From Brenneria izadpanahii (GTDB lineage Bacteria; Pseudomonadota; Gammaproteobacteria; Enterobacterales; Enterobacteriaceae), in assembly GCF_017569925.1 (NCBI RefSeq), contig NZ_CP050854.1:4154001-4218000 (forward strand): a stretch of 64,000 nucleotides of DNA. Direction: 5' to 3'. The translations under genes were made by a program, and so were the position numbers. Below are positions 1 to 9,054 of the stretch, in pieces. Below the pieces are notes generated by a model. It saw nothing but the letters and a program-made list of their open reading frames with translations. It ran no database searches and was not told the DNA's origin. Position 1 is the first letter of the stretch; each line of letters begins with the position of its first letter.

Positions 1-1068
1 ATGATCACATTTACACAAGGCAACTTACTGGATGCGCCCGTGGAAGCACTGGTGAATACGGTTAATACCGTCGGTGTCATGGGTAAAGGCATCGCGCTGA
101 TGTTCAAAGAGCGCTTTCCCGCCAATATGAAAGCCTACGCCCTCGCCTGCAAACAAAAGCAGGTGATGACCGGAAAAATGTTTATTACCGAAACCGGCGA
201 ACTGATGGGACCGCGCTGGATAGTCAACTTCCCTACCAAACAGCACTGGCGCGCCGACTCGCGTATGGAGTGGATTGAAGACGGTTTACAGGACTTACGC
301 CGTTTTTTGATCGAAAAACAGGTGCAGTCCATCGCCATTCCACCGCTGGGGGCAGGCAACGGCGGTCTGAACTGGCCGGACGTTCGAGCGCATATTGAAT
401 CTGCGCTGGGCGACCTTCAGGACGTTCAAATCCTGATTTATGAGCCCACCGAAAAATACCAGAACGTTGCCAAAAGCACCGGCGTAAAAAAGCTCACCCC
501 CGCCAGAGCGATGATCGCTGAACTGGTGCGCCGCTACTGGGTGCTGGGGATGGAGTGCAGCCTGCTGGAGATTCAGAAGCTGGCATGGCTTCTACAGCGT
601 GCCATTAAGTTGCATCAGCAAGAAAATGTGCTGAAACTGCGATTTGAAGCGCACAACTATGGCCCTTATGCGCACAACCTGACCCATCTGCTTAATGAGC
701 TAGACGGCAACTATCTGAAAGCGGAAAAACGCATCCCGGACAGCCAGCCGCTGGATGTGATCTGGTTTAACGATCGGGAAAAAGACCACGTAAATACTTA
801 TCTGAATAGCGAAGCTAAAGCGTGGTTGCCAGCATTGGAGCAGGTTAGTCAGTTAATAGACGGCTTTGAATCCCCATTCGGTATGGAGTTACTGGCGACC
901 GTGGACTGGTTGCTTACCTGCGACAAATGCGAGCCCACGCTGGACTCCGTTAAAGAGGGGCTAAGCCAGTGGCCTGCGGGCGAACACTGGGCCAGCCGCA
1001 AGATGAAACTATTCGATGATAATAATCTGCAATTCGCTATTAACCGCGTAATGGAGTTCCATTGCTGA
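1..1068 (+). CDS. darG: DarG-type macrodomain antitoxin (DNA ADP-ribosyl glycohydrolase)
   Basis: The 355-residue protein starts with a macrodomain (about residues 1-155) containing the family loop [15 protein letters not shown] and the segment [14 protein letters not shown] second domain (about 170-355) has the length and character of the DarG C-terminal region that binds the toxin. In DarTG systems DarT ADP-ribosylates single-stranded DNA bases and DarG removes the modification and also sequesters DarT. The ATG is the first base of the window, so the partner darT would lie just upstream and is not visible. The gene ends 20 bp before hsdR in the same direction, so it is embedded in a type I restriction locus. 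The full-length match to the DarG architecture makes a generic macrodomain protein unlikely. That the toxin exists upstream is inference. Confidence 0.88.
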   Translation: MITFTQGNLLDAPVEALVNTVNTVGVMGKGIALMFKERFPANMKAYALACKQKQVMTGKMFITETGELMGPRWIVNFPTKQHWRADSRMEWIEDGLQDLRRFLIEKQVQSIAIPPLGAGNGGLNWPDVRAHIESALGDLQDVQILIYEPTEKYQNVAKSTGVKKLTPARAMIAELVRRYWVLGMECSLLEIQKLAWLLQRAIKLHQQENVLKLRFEAHNYGPYAHNLTHLLNELDGNYLKAEKRIPDSQPLDVIWFNDREKDHVNTYLNSEAKAWLPALEQVSQLIDGFESPFGMELLATVDWLLTCDKCEPTLDSVKEGLSQWPAGEHWASRKMKLFDDNNLQFAINRVMEFHC

Positions 1069-1088
1069 GGGTTTAAGGAGAGCGCCTT

Positions 1089-4000
1089 TTGAGCACCATC
1101 GGCCAGCGCGAACGCGCCACACAGCAGCGTCTGATTCAGTTTTTTGTTCAGGATTTAAGATACCGCTATCTAAGTCGGAGCGCCGGGTATGCCGGGGACA
1201 GCAATATCGACGCGGAAATACTGAGTGCATGGCTGAAACGGCGCGGCGTCAGCGATACCCTTATTACTCGCGTACTTCGGCAACTGGATTCCGCCGCCGC
1301 GCTGGGCGAAGGTAAGAAGCTGTATTACGCCAACAAAGAGGTCTACCGCCTGCTGCGTTACGGCGTGAAGGAAAAGGAAGGCGCGGGCGAGCAGAATCAG
1401 ACCGTGTGGCTGATTGACTGGGCGCATCCTGAAGCCAATGATTTCGCCATCGCCGACGAGGTGACGGTGAAAGGCGAATATCGCAAGCGCCCGGATCTGG
1501 TGCTGTACGTTAACGGCATCGCGCTGGGCGTCATTGAGCTTAAACGTTCGTCAGTCCACGTCAGCGAAGGCATCCGGCAAAATCTCGATAATCAAAAGAA
1601 AACCTTTATCCGCAATTTCTTCACCACCATACAGCTTGTAATGGCGGGCAACGATACGCAGGGATTGCGCTACGGCACGACCGAAACGCCGGAAAAATAT
1701 TATCTGGAGTGGAAGGAAGATAATCCCGGCATCTGTACGCATAAGCTCGATTTTCATTTGAGTCGTCTTTGCAGCAAATCAAGGCTGCTGGATATTGTCC
1801 ATAATTACATTGCATTTGACGCCGGAGTGAAAAAACTGTGTCGCCATAATCAGTTTTTCGGCGTCGAGGCGGCTAAACAGCATATTACCCGTCGTGAAGG
1901 CGGGATTATCTGGCACACGCAGGGATCGGGCAAAAGCCTGACGATGGTCTGGCTGGCGAAATGGATCCGCGAAAACGTGCCGAACTCCCGCGTGCTGATT
2001 GTGACCGATCGCACTGAACTGGATGAGCAGATCGAAAGCGTGTTTATGGGGGTGGATGAAGACATTTATCGTACCTCCAGCGGCAACGATCTTATTGCAA
2101 CGCTCAATCACCCAAATCCGTGGCTCATCTGTTCGCTGGTGCATAAGTTCGGTCGCCACAGCGAAGCGGAAGACAGTGCGGCAACCGACGCCTTTATCAC
2201 CGAATTGCAGCAATCCCTGACGAAAACGTTCCACGCCAAAGGCGATCTGTTCGTCTTCGTGGATGAGTGTCACCGCACGCAGTCCGGCAAGTTACATAAC
2301 GCCATGACCACCATTCTGCCGGAAGCCCTGTTTATCGGTTTTACCGGCACACCGTTGATGAAGAAAGATAAGAAAAAGTCGGTAGAGGTTTTCGGCCCTT
2401 ATATCCATACCTATAAATTTGATGAGGCGGTAGCAGACGGCGTGGTGCTGGATCTGCGCTATGAGGCCCGCGATATCGATCAGTATCTGACGTCAGAGAA
2501 AAAGGTCGATGACTGGTTTGAGGCCAAGACGCGCGGCCTGTCGAATTTAGCTAAAACCCAGCTTAAGCAGAAATGGGGCTCAATGCAGAAGCTGCTTTCC
2601 AGCAAATCACGGCTTGAGCAGATCGTTAACGATATTCTGCTGGATATGGACACTCGCCCGCGCCTGATGGACGGGCGCGGCAACGCCATGCTGGTGTGCA
2701 GCAGCGTGTATCAGGCCTGTAAGGTTTATGAGATATTCAGCCAGACCGATCTGGCAGGGAAAGTGGCGATTGTGACCAGCTTCCGCCCCGATGCGACCAG
2801 CATCAAAGGTGAAGAAACCGGCGCGGGTCTGACCGAGAAGCTGTTTAAATTCTCAACCTATCGCAAAATGCTGGCCGACTATTTTGAGCAAAGCGAAGAG
2901 AAAGTTGCCGGACGCATCGCCGAATTCGAGCAGGAAGTTAAACAGCGCTTTATTAATGATCCGGGGCAAATGCGCCTGCTCATTGTAGTGGATAAGCTGC
3001 TGACTGGCTTTGATGCACCCTCTGCGACTTATCTCTATATCGATAAGAGCATGACTGACCATACGCTATTTCAGGCAATTTGCCGGGTAAACCGGCTGGA
3101 CGGAGAAGATAAAGAGTATGGTTACATTATCGATTATAAAGATCTGTTCCGCTCACTGGATAAAGCGATAACCGATTACACCACAGGCGCATTCGACGAT
3201 TACGATCAGGAAGATGTTGATGGCCTGCTGAAGAACCGTTTGGAGCAAGCGCGTCTGGATCTCGACAGTGCGCTGGAGGTGGTTCGTAGCCTGTGCGAGC
3301 CCGTCAGGGCACCACGTAGTTTGCAGGACTATCAGCACTATTTCTGCGGCGAGTCGGGAGAAAATCAGACGGCATTAAGCGAGAAAGAAGCGCTACGCCT
3401 GTCGTTCTATCAGAATGTCGCCCGCCTGCTGCGTGCTTACGCCAGTCTGGCGAATGAAATGCCGGAAGCGGGTTATACCGCTGAGGAGGCAGAAAGCATT
3501 CGCGCCGAAGTCGCTGAATTCGAGAAACTGCGTTACGAAATTAAACTGACCAGCGGCGATCTGCTGGATATGAAACGCTTTGAACCCGCCATGCGTCACC
3601 TGCTGGATATGTACGTTCGCGCCGACGGCAGCGAAGTGCTGATGGATTTCGAAGAGTTAAGCCTGATCGAACTCATTGTTGAAAAGGGTGCGTCGGCACT
3701 ATCCGCCCTGCCGGATGATATTCGCAATAATCAGGATGCAATGGCGGAAACCATCGAAAACAATGTGCGTAAAACCATCGTAGATGAAAATCCGGTGAAT
3801 CCGAAATATTACGGGCGCATGTCGCTGTTGCTGGATGAACTGATTACCCTTCGCCGCCAGAATGCGCTTGATTATCAGCAGTATCTGGAGCGTATCCGTG
3901 ATTTGTGTAAACAAGTCATTCGCCCGGAACAAACCGCCGGAGCATCCTACCCTGACTCAATGGACACACAGGCGAAACGCGCGTTCTATGATAATTTCGG

Positions 4001-4184
4001 CCATGACGAAGTTCTGGCAACCCGCATTGATACGACGATCCGCTACACCAAAAAAGCGGAATGGATTGGCGATCGTTTTAAGGAGCGGGAAATCGCCTGC
4101 GCATTACGCGAAGAGACCGCCAGTTATGACGTCAACATTGATGCGGTTATAGAGCTTGCCCGCAAGCAGAAGGAATACCGCTGA
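1089..4184 (+). CDS. hsdR: Type I restriction enzyme, R (endonuclease/translocase) subunit
   Basis: The 1031-residue protein has the HsdR layout: an N-terminal PD-(D/E)xK nuclease (RPDLVLY at 134-140, ELK at 150-152), then a superfamily 2 motor with Walker A HTQGSGKS at 276-283, DECH at 392-395 and FTGTP at 418-422, then a helical C-terminal region. It would cut DNA after ATP-driven translocation, in complex with HsdM and HsdS, which are not in the window and presumably lie to the left. The start is TTG at 1089, chosen because an AAGGAG ribosome site lies 8 bp upstream and no better start exists. Its TGA overlaps the ATG of the next gene (ATGA), so the two are translationally coupled. Confidence 0.93.
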   Translation: MSTIGQRERATQQRLIQFFVQDLRYRYLSRSAGYAGDSNIDAEILSAWLKRRGVSDTLITRVLRQLDSAAALGEGKKLYYANKEVYRLLRYGVKEKEGAGEQNQTVWLIDWAHPEANDFAIADEVTVKGEYRKRPDLVLYVNGIALGVIELKRSSVHVSEGIRQNLDNQKKTFIRNFFTTIQLVMAGNDTQGLRYGTTETPEKYYLEWKEDNPGICTHKLDFHLSRLCSKSRLLDIVHNYIAFDAGVKKLCRHNQFFGVEAAKQHITRREGGIIWHTQGSGKSLTMVWLAKWIRENVPNSRVLIVTDRTELDEQIESVFMGVDEDIYRTSSGNDLIATLNHPNPWLICSLVHKFGRHSEAEDSAATDAFITELQQSLTKTFHAKGDLFVFVDECHRTQSGKLHNAMTTILPEALFIGFTGTPLMKKDKKKSVEVFGPYIHTYKFDEAVADGVVLDLRYEARDIDQYLTSEKKVDDWFEAKTRGLSNLAKTQLKQKWGSMQKLLSSKSRLEQIVNDILLDMDTRPRLMDGRGNAMLVCSSVYQACKVYEIFSQTDLAGKVAIVTSFRPDATSIKGEETGAGLTEKLFKFSTYRKMLADYFEQSEEKVAGRIAEFEQEVKQRFINDPGQMRLLIVVDKLLTGFDAPSATYLYIDKSMTDHTLFQAICRVNRLDGEDKEYGYIIDYKDLFRSLDKAITDYTTGAFDDYDQEDVDGLLKNRLEQARLDLDSALEVVRSLCEPVRAPRSLQDYQHYFCGESGENQTALSEKEALRLSFYQNVARLLRAYASLANEMPEAGYTAEEAESIRAEVAEFEKLRYEIKLTSGDLLDMKRFEPAMRHLLDMYVRADGSEVLMDFEELSLIELIVEKGASALSALPDDIRNNQDAMAETIENNVRKTIVDENPVNPKYYGRMSLLLDELITLRRQNALDYQQYLERIRDLCKQVIRPEQTAGASYPDSMDTQAKRAFYDNFGHDEVLATRIDTTIRYTKKAEWIGDRFKEREIACALREETASYDVNIDAVIELARKQKEYR

Positions 4185-4900
4185 TGCCGGTTATGCAGAT
4201 AGGCGCGCTACGTTTGCAGGTTAATCGTAAAGCGATTAAGAACCTGCACATCAGCGTCCTGCCGCCTGACGGCAAAGTCCGCGTTTCAGCCCCGGAACAC
4301 ATGACGGAAACAGCGATTCGTATGGCTGTCGCCTCGCGTTTTCGCTGGATCAGAAAGCAGCAGCAGGATTTCGCCCGACAACCCCGCCAGTCCGAACGGG
4401 AGATGGTCAGCGGAGAATGCCACTATCTTTGGGGCCGTAAATATCGCCTGTTTGTGATTGAGCGTCAGGGACGTCATGAAGTGAAAGTCGCAGGGAACAA
4501 TAAACTCCAGCTTTATGTCCAGCCGGGAACCAGAAATGACAATAAGGTACTGGTATTAAACGATTTTTATCGACATGAACTAAAACAGCAGGTTGCCAAA
4601 TTACTGCCCGAATGGCAGGCAAGAACCGGCGTTCCCCCGACGTTCTGGGGCATCAAAAAGATGAAAACCTTTTGGGGCACCTGCAATACCACAACGAAAC
4701 GGATCTGGCTCAATCTGGAACTGGTTAAGAAGCCGCCGGAATGTCTGGAGTATATTCTGGTGCATGAACTGGTTCACCTTCTGGAGCGCCATCATAACGA
4801 GCGCTTTCGTCTTTATATGGATCGATTTATCCCTAACTGGCGTGAGCGGCGGGACTTGCTGAATATGATGCCGCTGGCGTTTGAAGCATGGGAATATTGA
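4184..4900 (+). CDS. YgjP-like (DUF45/M48-type) zinc metallopeptidase of the restriction locus
   Basis: The 238-residue protein carries the metallopeptidase signature HELVH at residues 194-198 followed by ERHHNERF, the pattern of the YgjP/DUF45 family in which the two His residues of HExxH and a downstream His bind zinc. There is no signal peptide or membrane segment, so it is cytoplasmic. The ATG overlaps the hsdR stop codon in ATGA, indicating one transcript. Members of this family commonly sit beside hsdR. Their role there is not settled, and possible roles such as turnover of the restriction subunit are only hypotheses. Length is normal for the family. Confidence 0.85.
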   Translation: MPVMQIGALRLQVNRKAIKNLHISVLPPDGKVRVSAPEHMTETAIRMAVASRFRWIRKQQQDFARQPRQSEREMVSGECHYLWGRKYRLFVIERQGRHEVKVAGNNKLQLYVQPGTRNDNKVLVLNDFYRHELKQQVAKLLPEWQARTGVPPTFWGIKKMKTFWGTCNTTTKRIWLNLELVKKPPECLEYILVHELVHLLERHHNERFRLYMDRFIPNWRERRDLLNMMPLAFEAWEY

Positions 4901-4954
4901 GAGAATGGTTGAAAACCGTTTGGAGAACAGGCGTCATACATCGCGACATTTCTT

Positions 4955-7315
4955 ATGGCTGATAGAACCGGTGATGATGAACTAAGTGCATTGAGAGCAG
5001 AAAATGCCCGACTAATTTCATTACTCGAGTCCAACGGGATCGAGTGGCGTTTATCACCAAAAACTATTGCACCAGAGCCGCGAAGTTTATCTCCTGACGA
5101 AAAAATTACGCTATTTCGACGACTTTTTCGCGGGCGAGAAGATGTGTACCCCCTGCGCTGGGAAAGCAAAAGCTCTGGAAAATCAGGCTACACGCCCGCC
5201 TGTGCCAATGAATGGCAGCCGGGGATATGTGCAAAACCACAAATCAAGTGTAGTGATTGTACTCGCCGCCTACTCATACCTGTCTCTGAGAGAGTTATCT
5301 ACAAACACCTGATAGGTGAACATACAATAGGTATTTATCCCCTGCTGGCGGATAACACCTGCCATCTTCTGGCCATTGATTTTGATGAGGCACAATGGCA
5401 GGACGATGCTGTCGCCTTTATGCAGTCATGTGAAGAGCTGGGAGTGCCAGCTGTATTGGAAATTTCGAGATCAGGTCAGGGCGCTCATGTGTGGATTTTT
5501 TTCGCCAGCCGGGTTTCTGCGCATGATGCAAGACGACTGGGTACGGCCATTATCAGCCACACCTGTACCCGAACCCGGCAACTGAAATTAAGTTCTTACG
5601 ATCGATTATTTCCAAATCAGGACACGATGCCTAAAGGGGGATTTGGCAATCTGATCGCATTACCGCTACAAAAAACACCGCGAGAACAGGGACACAGTGT
5701 ATTCGTCGATAAAAAACTGCGTCCCTGGCCCGATCAATGGGCGTTTCTGACCACCGTTAAAACAATGCCCGTTCATGATATTGAGCCAACCGTGTTGCGC
5801 GCAACCGGAGGACACCATCCGCTCGACATTTCATTCATTGATGATGAAGATTTAGCTACCCCCTGGAAACAAAATAATCCATCAGATAAAAAACTGGCAA
5901 TATCAATACCTGAATCGCTAAATATAACGCTGGCGAACCTCATTTACTTCGAAAAAAACCAGTTGCCACAAGTTCTGATTAATCGTTTGATCCGTCTGGC
6001 CGCGTTTCAAAACCCTGAGTTTTATAAAGCTCAGACAATGCGGATGTCTGTATGGGATAAACCGCGAGTGATTAGTTGTGCGGACAATTTCCCGCAACAC
6101 GTTGCATTGCCCCGCGGTTGCCTTGATAACGTATTAACATTATTGCGGGATAATGGGATTGGTTATGCACTCCATGATGAGCGATTTACAGGAAATCATG
6201 TAGACGTTACATTTCGGGGAACGTTGCGACAGGATCAAGAAGAAGCGGTTTCCGCCCTACTGCATAATGAAACCGGTGTATTATGCGCGCCTACGGCATT
6301 TGGCAAAACGGTGGTTGCAGCCGCGACGATCGCACGTCGGAAAGTCAGCACGCTCGTGTTGGTGCATCGTACCGAGTTATTAAAACAATGGCAGGAACGT
6401 CTGCAATCTTTTCTTTTCACTGAGGATAAAATTGGTGTTATTGGCGGCGGTAAAAACAAGCCTGGCGGGAAAATTGATATTGCCGTGATGCAATCGCTAT
6501 CCCGACAGGGAGAGATTAGCTCATTGATTGATGACTATGGGCATGTGATCGTGGATGAATGCCATCATATTGGCGCAACCTCTTTCGACGCTATATTAAA
6601 AAGAACAAAAGCCAGATACGTGCTCGGATTAACGGCAACGCCAATCCGTCGTGATGGCCTGCACCCTATCATTTTCATGCAATGCGGACCTATACGCCAT
6701 ACCGCAAATAAACTGGCAAATGCGCCACAAAATATGGAAGTGGTTCCTCATTCACGTTTCACTCCCGGTCCCCTCCTGCCAGAGGCGCGAATTCAGGATA
6801 TATTCCGTGAAATTGCTCAGGATCAAGAAAGAACATCGGCAATTGCCAGTGCAGCCAAAAGTGCTTTTCAACAAGGCCGAAAAGTATTGATATTAACTGA
6901 ACGTACCGAACATCTTGATGACATAATGCTGGCCTTGAACGACATAGATACATCTCTGTTTGTTCTCCATGGGCGATTGTCAAAAAAGCGGCGTACAACG
7001 CTTATGACGGAGCTTAATGCTTTGCCATCCGACGCTCCCCGTATCCTGCTGGCAACAGGTAAACTGGTCGGGGAGGGATTCGACCATCACCCTCTGGATA
7101 CGCTTATTCTGGCAATGCCTATTTCCTGGAAAGGGACGTTGCAGCAATACGCCGGGCGGTTGCATAGAGAACATGCTGGTAAAACTGACGTGAGAATAAT
7201 AGATTTTGTGGATAAGGGTTATCCGGTATTACTAAGAATGTGGGATAAGCGCCAGCGGGGCTACAAAGCAATGGGGTACAGAATCGTTTCTGAAAATAGC
7301 GAGCTATTCGATTGA
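4955..7315 (+). CDS. TOTE conflict-system type primase-helicase fusion
   Basis: The 786-residue protein has a short N-terminal coiled coil (about 6-27), then an archaeo-eukaryotic-primase-like domain of the kind named for TOTE conflict systems. Four cysteines (83, 92, 99, 102) could form a zinc site, IDFDE at 141-145 supplies the two catalytic Asp, and GAHVW at 176-180 supplies the nucleotide-binding His. Residues about 420-786 are a superfamily 2 helicase with APTAFGKT (445-452), DECHH (534-538), TATPIRR (560-566) and QYAGRLHR (731-738). I see no HxK phospholipase-D-type nuclease, which some TOTE proteins carry, so this is the two-domain form or needs a separate nuclease. It follows the metallopeptidase by 54 bp on the same strand. 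No clear ribosome site precedes the ATG, so the exact start is uncertain. A defensive role is inferred from family and neighbours. Confidence 0.82.
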   Translation: MADRTGDDELSALRAENARLISLLESNGIEWRLSPKTIAPEPRSLSPDEKITLFRRLFRGREDVYPLRWESKSSGKSGYTPACANEWQPGICAKPQIKCSDCTRRLLIPVSERVIYKHLIGEHTIGIYPLLADNTCHLLAIDFDEAQWQDDAVAFMQSCEELGVPAVLEISRSGQGAHVWIFFASRVSAHDARRLGTAIISHTCTRTRQLKLSSYDRLFPNQDTMPKGGFGNLIALPLQKTPREQGHSVFVDKKLRPWPDQWAFLTTVKTMPVHDIEPTVLRATGGHHPLDISFIDDEDLATPWKQNNPSDKKLAISIPESLNITLANLIYFEKNQLPQVLINRLIRLAAFQNPEFYKAQTMRMSVWDKPRVISCADNFPQHVALPRGCLDNVLTLLRDNGIGYALHDERFTGNHVDVTFRGTLRQDQEEAVSALLHNETGVLCAPTAFGKTVVAAATIARRKVSTLVLVHRTELLKQWQERLQSFLFTEDKIGVIGGGKNKPGGKIDIAVMQSLSRQGEISSLIDDYGHVIVDECHHIGATSFDAILKRTKARYVLGLTATPIRRDGLHPIIFMQCGPIRHTANKLANAPQNMEVVPHSRFTPGPLLPEARIQDIFREIAQDQERTSAIASAAKSAFQQGRKVLILTERTEHLDDIMLALNDIDTSLFVLHGRLSKKRRTTLMTELNALPSDAPRILLATGKLVGEGFDHHPLDTLILAMPISWKGTLQQYAGRLHREHAGKTDVRIIDFVDKGYPVLLRMWDKRQRGYKAMGYRIVSENSELFD

Positions 7316-7681
7316 CAAAATCTTCTAGAATTTAAGTTTTCCTCTTCATGATGGCGACGCATAGAACTCTTCCCTTAAACAACGCTTTTAGTGATAACCA
7401 TCACAAAAACAAAGCGATTTTTTATGGGGGCTTTAGTGGGGGCGCTGTTTCAACAATTTCGCAATAAAACCAATAACAAACAGCATGTTAATCGTGGATA
7501 TGATTCCGAGTCCGGCACCACCTTTCCTTTTTTATGCCTCTTTATAAATCACTATGTGTATGTAATTAAATAAGTTGGCGTAAAAATCTTTCCCGATGCG
7601 TTTTGATTTATCCCTTCGTATCGGGGAATTTGTGGGTCAGATTGCGGGTCATTCAGTTCGATGAACGAAGGAGACCCTCAC
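7316..7681. other. AT-rich intergenic stretch before the integrase remnant
   Basis: No convincing gene lies here. Just before the integrase fragment the sequence has an imperfect inverted repeat (CCCGATGCG and CGTATCGGG around 7590-7625) and a pair of near-identical octamers, GTGGGTCA and GCGGGTCA, about 7632-7650. An arrangement like this often precedes tyrosine integrase genes of genomic islands, so an attachment or Arm site is possible. I cannot identify the core attachment sequence because the other end of the island is not recognisable. Confidence 0.4.
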
Positions 7682-7806
7682 ATGGCCCTGAATGACAGCA
7701 AAATCCGCGCAGCCAAATCCCGCGCAAAATCCTACAAACTTACCGATTCGCAAGGCTTGTACCTGACGGTAGATGCTAAAACCGAGGTTTGCGGCTACGG
7801 CTTCGC
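7682..7806 (+). pseudogene. Remnant of a genomic-island tyrosine integrase (N-terminal Arm domain)
   Basis: An ATG with a good AAGGAG ribosome site opens a reading frame starting MALNDSKIRAAKS and continuing to SQGLYLTV, the typical N-terminus of P4-like/DUF4102 integrases that binds Arm sites. Similarity fades within about 40 residues (KTEVCGYGF resembles a corrupted version of the usual KxWRYRF segment). The catalytic domain is absent because the DNA runs straight into the 3' end of the convergent ATP-grasp gene. It marks an old island end or a recombination junction between the defence genes on the left and the carrier-protein operon on the right. Confidence 0.72.
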
Positions 7807-7815
7807 AATTCCCAT

Positions 7816-9054
7816 TCAGTTTCTAACAATAACGTTTAATCGGTTAATCAATTCGAAAACTTTCCCTTTCGCTTCTGCTGGCGTGCCCATTATCACAATA
7901 ATATACCCCAGTCGATCATCTGAACTTTTCGGAACAGCAACATGGTCGCCAGGCTTAGCGCTAATCGAGGAACGCAACACTGCCGGATCATCTAACACAC
8001 TTTGAAGATTTTCTATAGACTCCAGCACGCCATCCTTCTCGGCGCAGATATAGCCTACGGCGCAGCTGACTGGGCGATCTACAGTGAAATCGACCGGCAG
8101 CGCCAATGCGTTAAGTACGGCTTGGCGGAAAATATTAATCTGGTAAGCGCCCGGTATCAGATCCGAAGTAATATTGTCTCCGCCAGGCCGCCCGTTCACT
8201 TCTACAATCCGTGGTCCGGTTTGGGTGTATTTCAGTTCGACATGTGCAGGGCCATTGGTGAACCCTATAGCACTCAGAGCCTGATAGGCGACATCAACCA
8301 TCTGTCCCTTTTTATCCTCCAATACTGAGGAGGGGAAGATATGAAACATTTCAACAAAGTACGGTAGTGGAGACGTCAATTTCTCTGTAACTTCTGAAAA
8401 TACGACATTCCCTTTGACCAAAAAGATCTCTACGCTAAATTCCGGTCCATCCAGATATTCCTCCACCAAATACTCTTTACGTACGCTGAACCCCATATAG
8501 CTGGTAGTAAAGTTCTCCATCACCTTAAAGGCATCGCACAATTGCTGCTGTCCTTTGATAAAGAATACGTTCTGGCTACTCGCTGTGTTGGTGGGCTTCA
8601 ACACCACCGGATAGCCAATGGTATTGGCGGCATCCTCAGCTTCGGCGAGAGTATTCACTATCTTAAACTGCGCGCCAGGAACCTGTCGCTCACTGTAGCG
8701 GATACGAGCCAGGTCCTTGTTGCGTGCCAAAGTGGCCGTTTCATCGCTCACACAAGGTATATGCAACCTCTCCGCCGCATTAGCAGTGGTAGCCATCGCG
8801 TAGTCGGTAGCAGCAATCAAGGCATCAATTTTCTTATATTTGCTGGAGCTGATCGCAGAATAAATTGACGCGGCGTCACGGATATCGCACACCAGCAAAT
8901 CGTCGTATTCTCCCTCATAGCCATACAGTTGAGGATTATTTTCAGCAGACACCAGAACTACCACATAAAAGCCCAACTTATGGGCCTCTCGGACGAAACT
9001 CACCCCAAAAAAACTCGGCTCAACCAGAAAAACAACTTTTTGATCGGACATCAT
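7816..9054 (-). CDS. ATP-grasp carboxylate-amine ligase of the carrier-protein operon
   Basis: The 412-residue protein has an N-terminal Rossmann-like preATP domain (1-100) and an ATP-grasp fold: VVLKPTNTASSQNV around 150-163 with the ATP-binding Lys153, YLVEEYLDGPEFSVE around 195-209, and the Mg-binding segment VELKYTQTGPRIVEVNGRPGG around 272-292. It belongs with the biotin-carboxylase-like amino acid ligases that join a carboxylate, via an acyl phosphate, to an amine. It is not of the smaller RimK/LysX type. The ATG lies directly after the TGA of the transporter gene, with AGGAG overlapping that stop; a second ATG at 9051 is equally possible. As last gene of the operon it may charge the small carrier or make the exported product. 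The substrate cannot be read from sequence. Confidence 0.78.
   Translation of the reverse strand: MMSDQKVVFLVEPSFFGVSFVREAHKLGFYVVVLVSAENNPQLYGYEGEYDDLLVCDIRDAASIYSAISSSKYKKIDALIAATDYAMATTANAAERLHIPCVSDETATLARNKDLARIRYSERQVPGAQFKIVNTLAEAEDAANTIGYPVVLKPTNTASSQNVFFIKGQQQLCDAFKVMENFTTSYMGFSVRKEYLVEEYLDGPEFSVEIFLVKGNVVFSEVTEKLTSPLPYFVEMFHIFPSSVLEDKKGQMVDVAYQALSAIGFTNGPAHVELKYTQTGPRIVEVNGRPGGDNITSDLIPGAYQINIFRQAVLNALALPVDFTVDRPVSCAVGYICAEKDGVLESIENLQSVLDDPAVLRSSISAKPGDHVAVPKSSDDRLGYIIVIMGTPAEAKGKVFELINRLNVIVRN

Noticed and set aside
7433..7528. Minus-strand hydrophobic stretch reading GGAGLGIISTINMLFVIG, like a small membrane protein.
   Set aside because: No usable start codon in frame and no recognised family; possibly a relic but not supportable.
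7391..7573. A 60-codon plus-strand frame between the primase-helicase and integrase remnant.
   Set aside because: No ribosome site, no recognisable domain, low-complexity AT-rich sequence.
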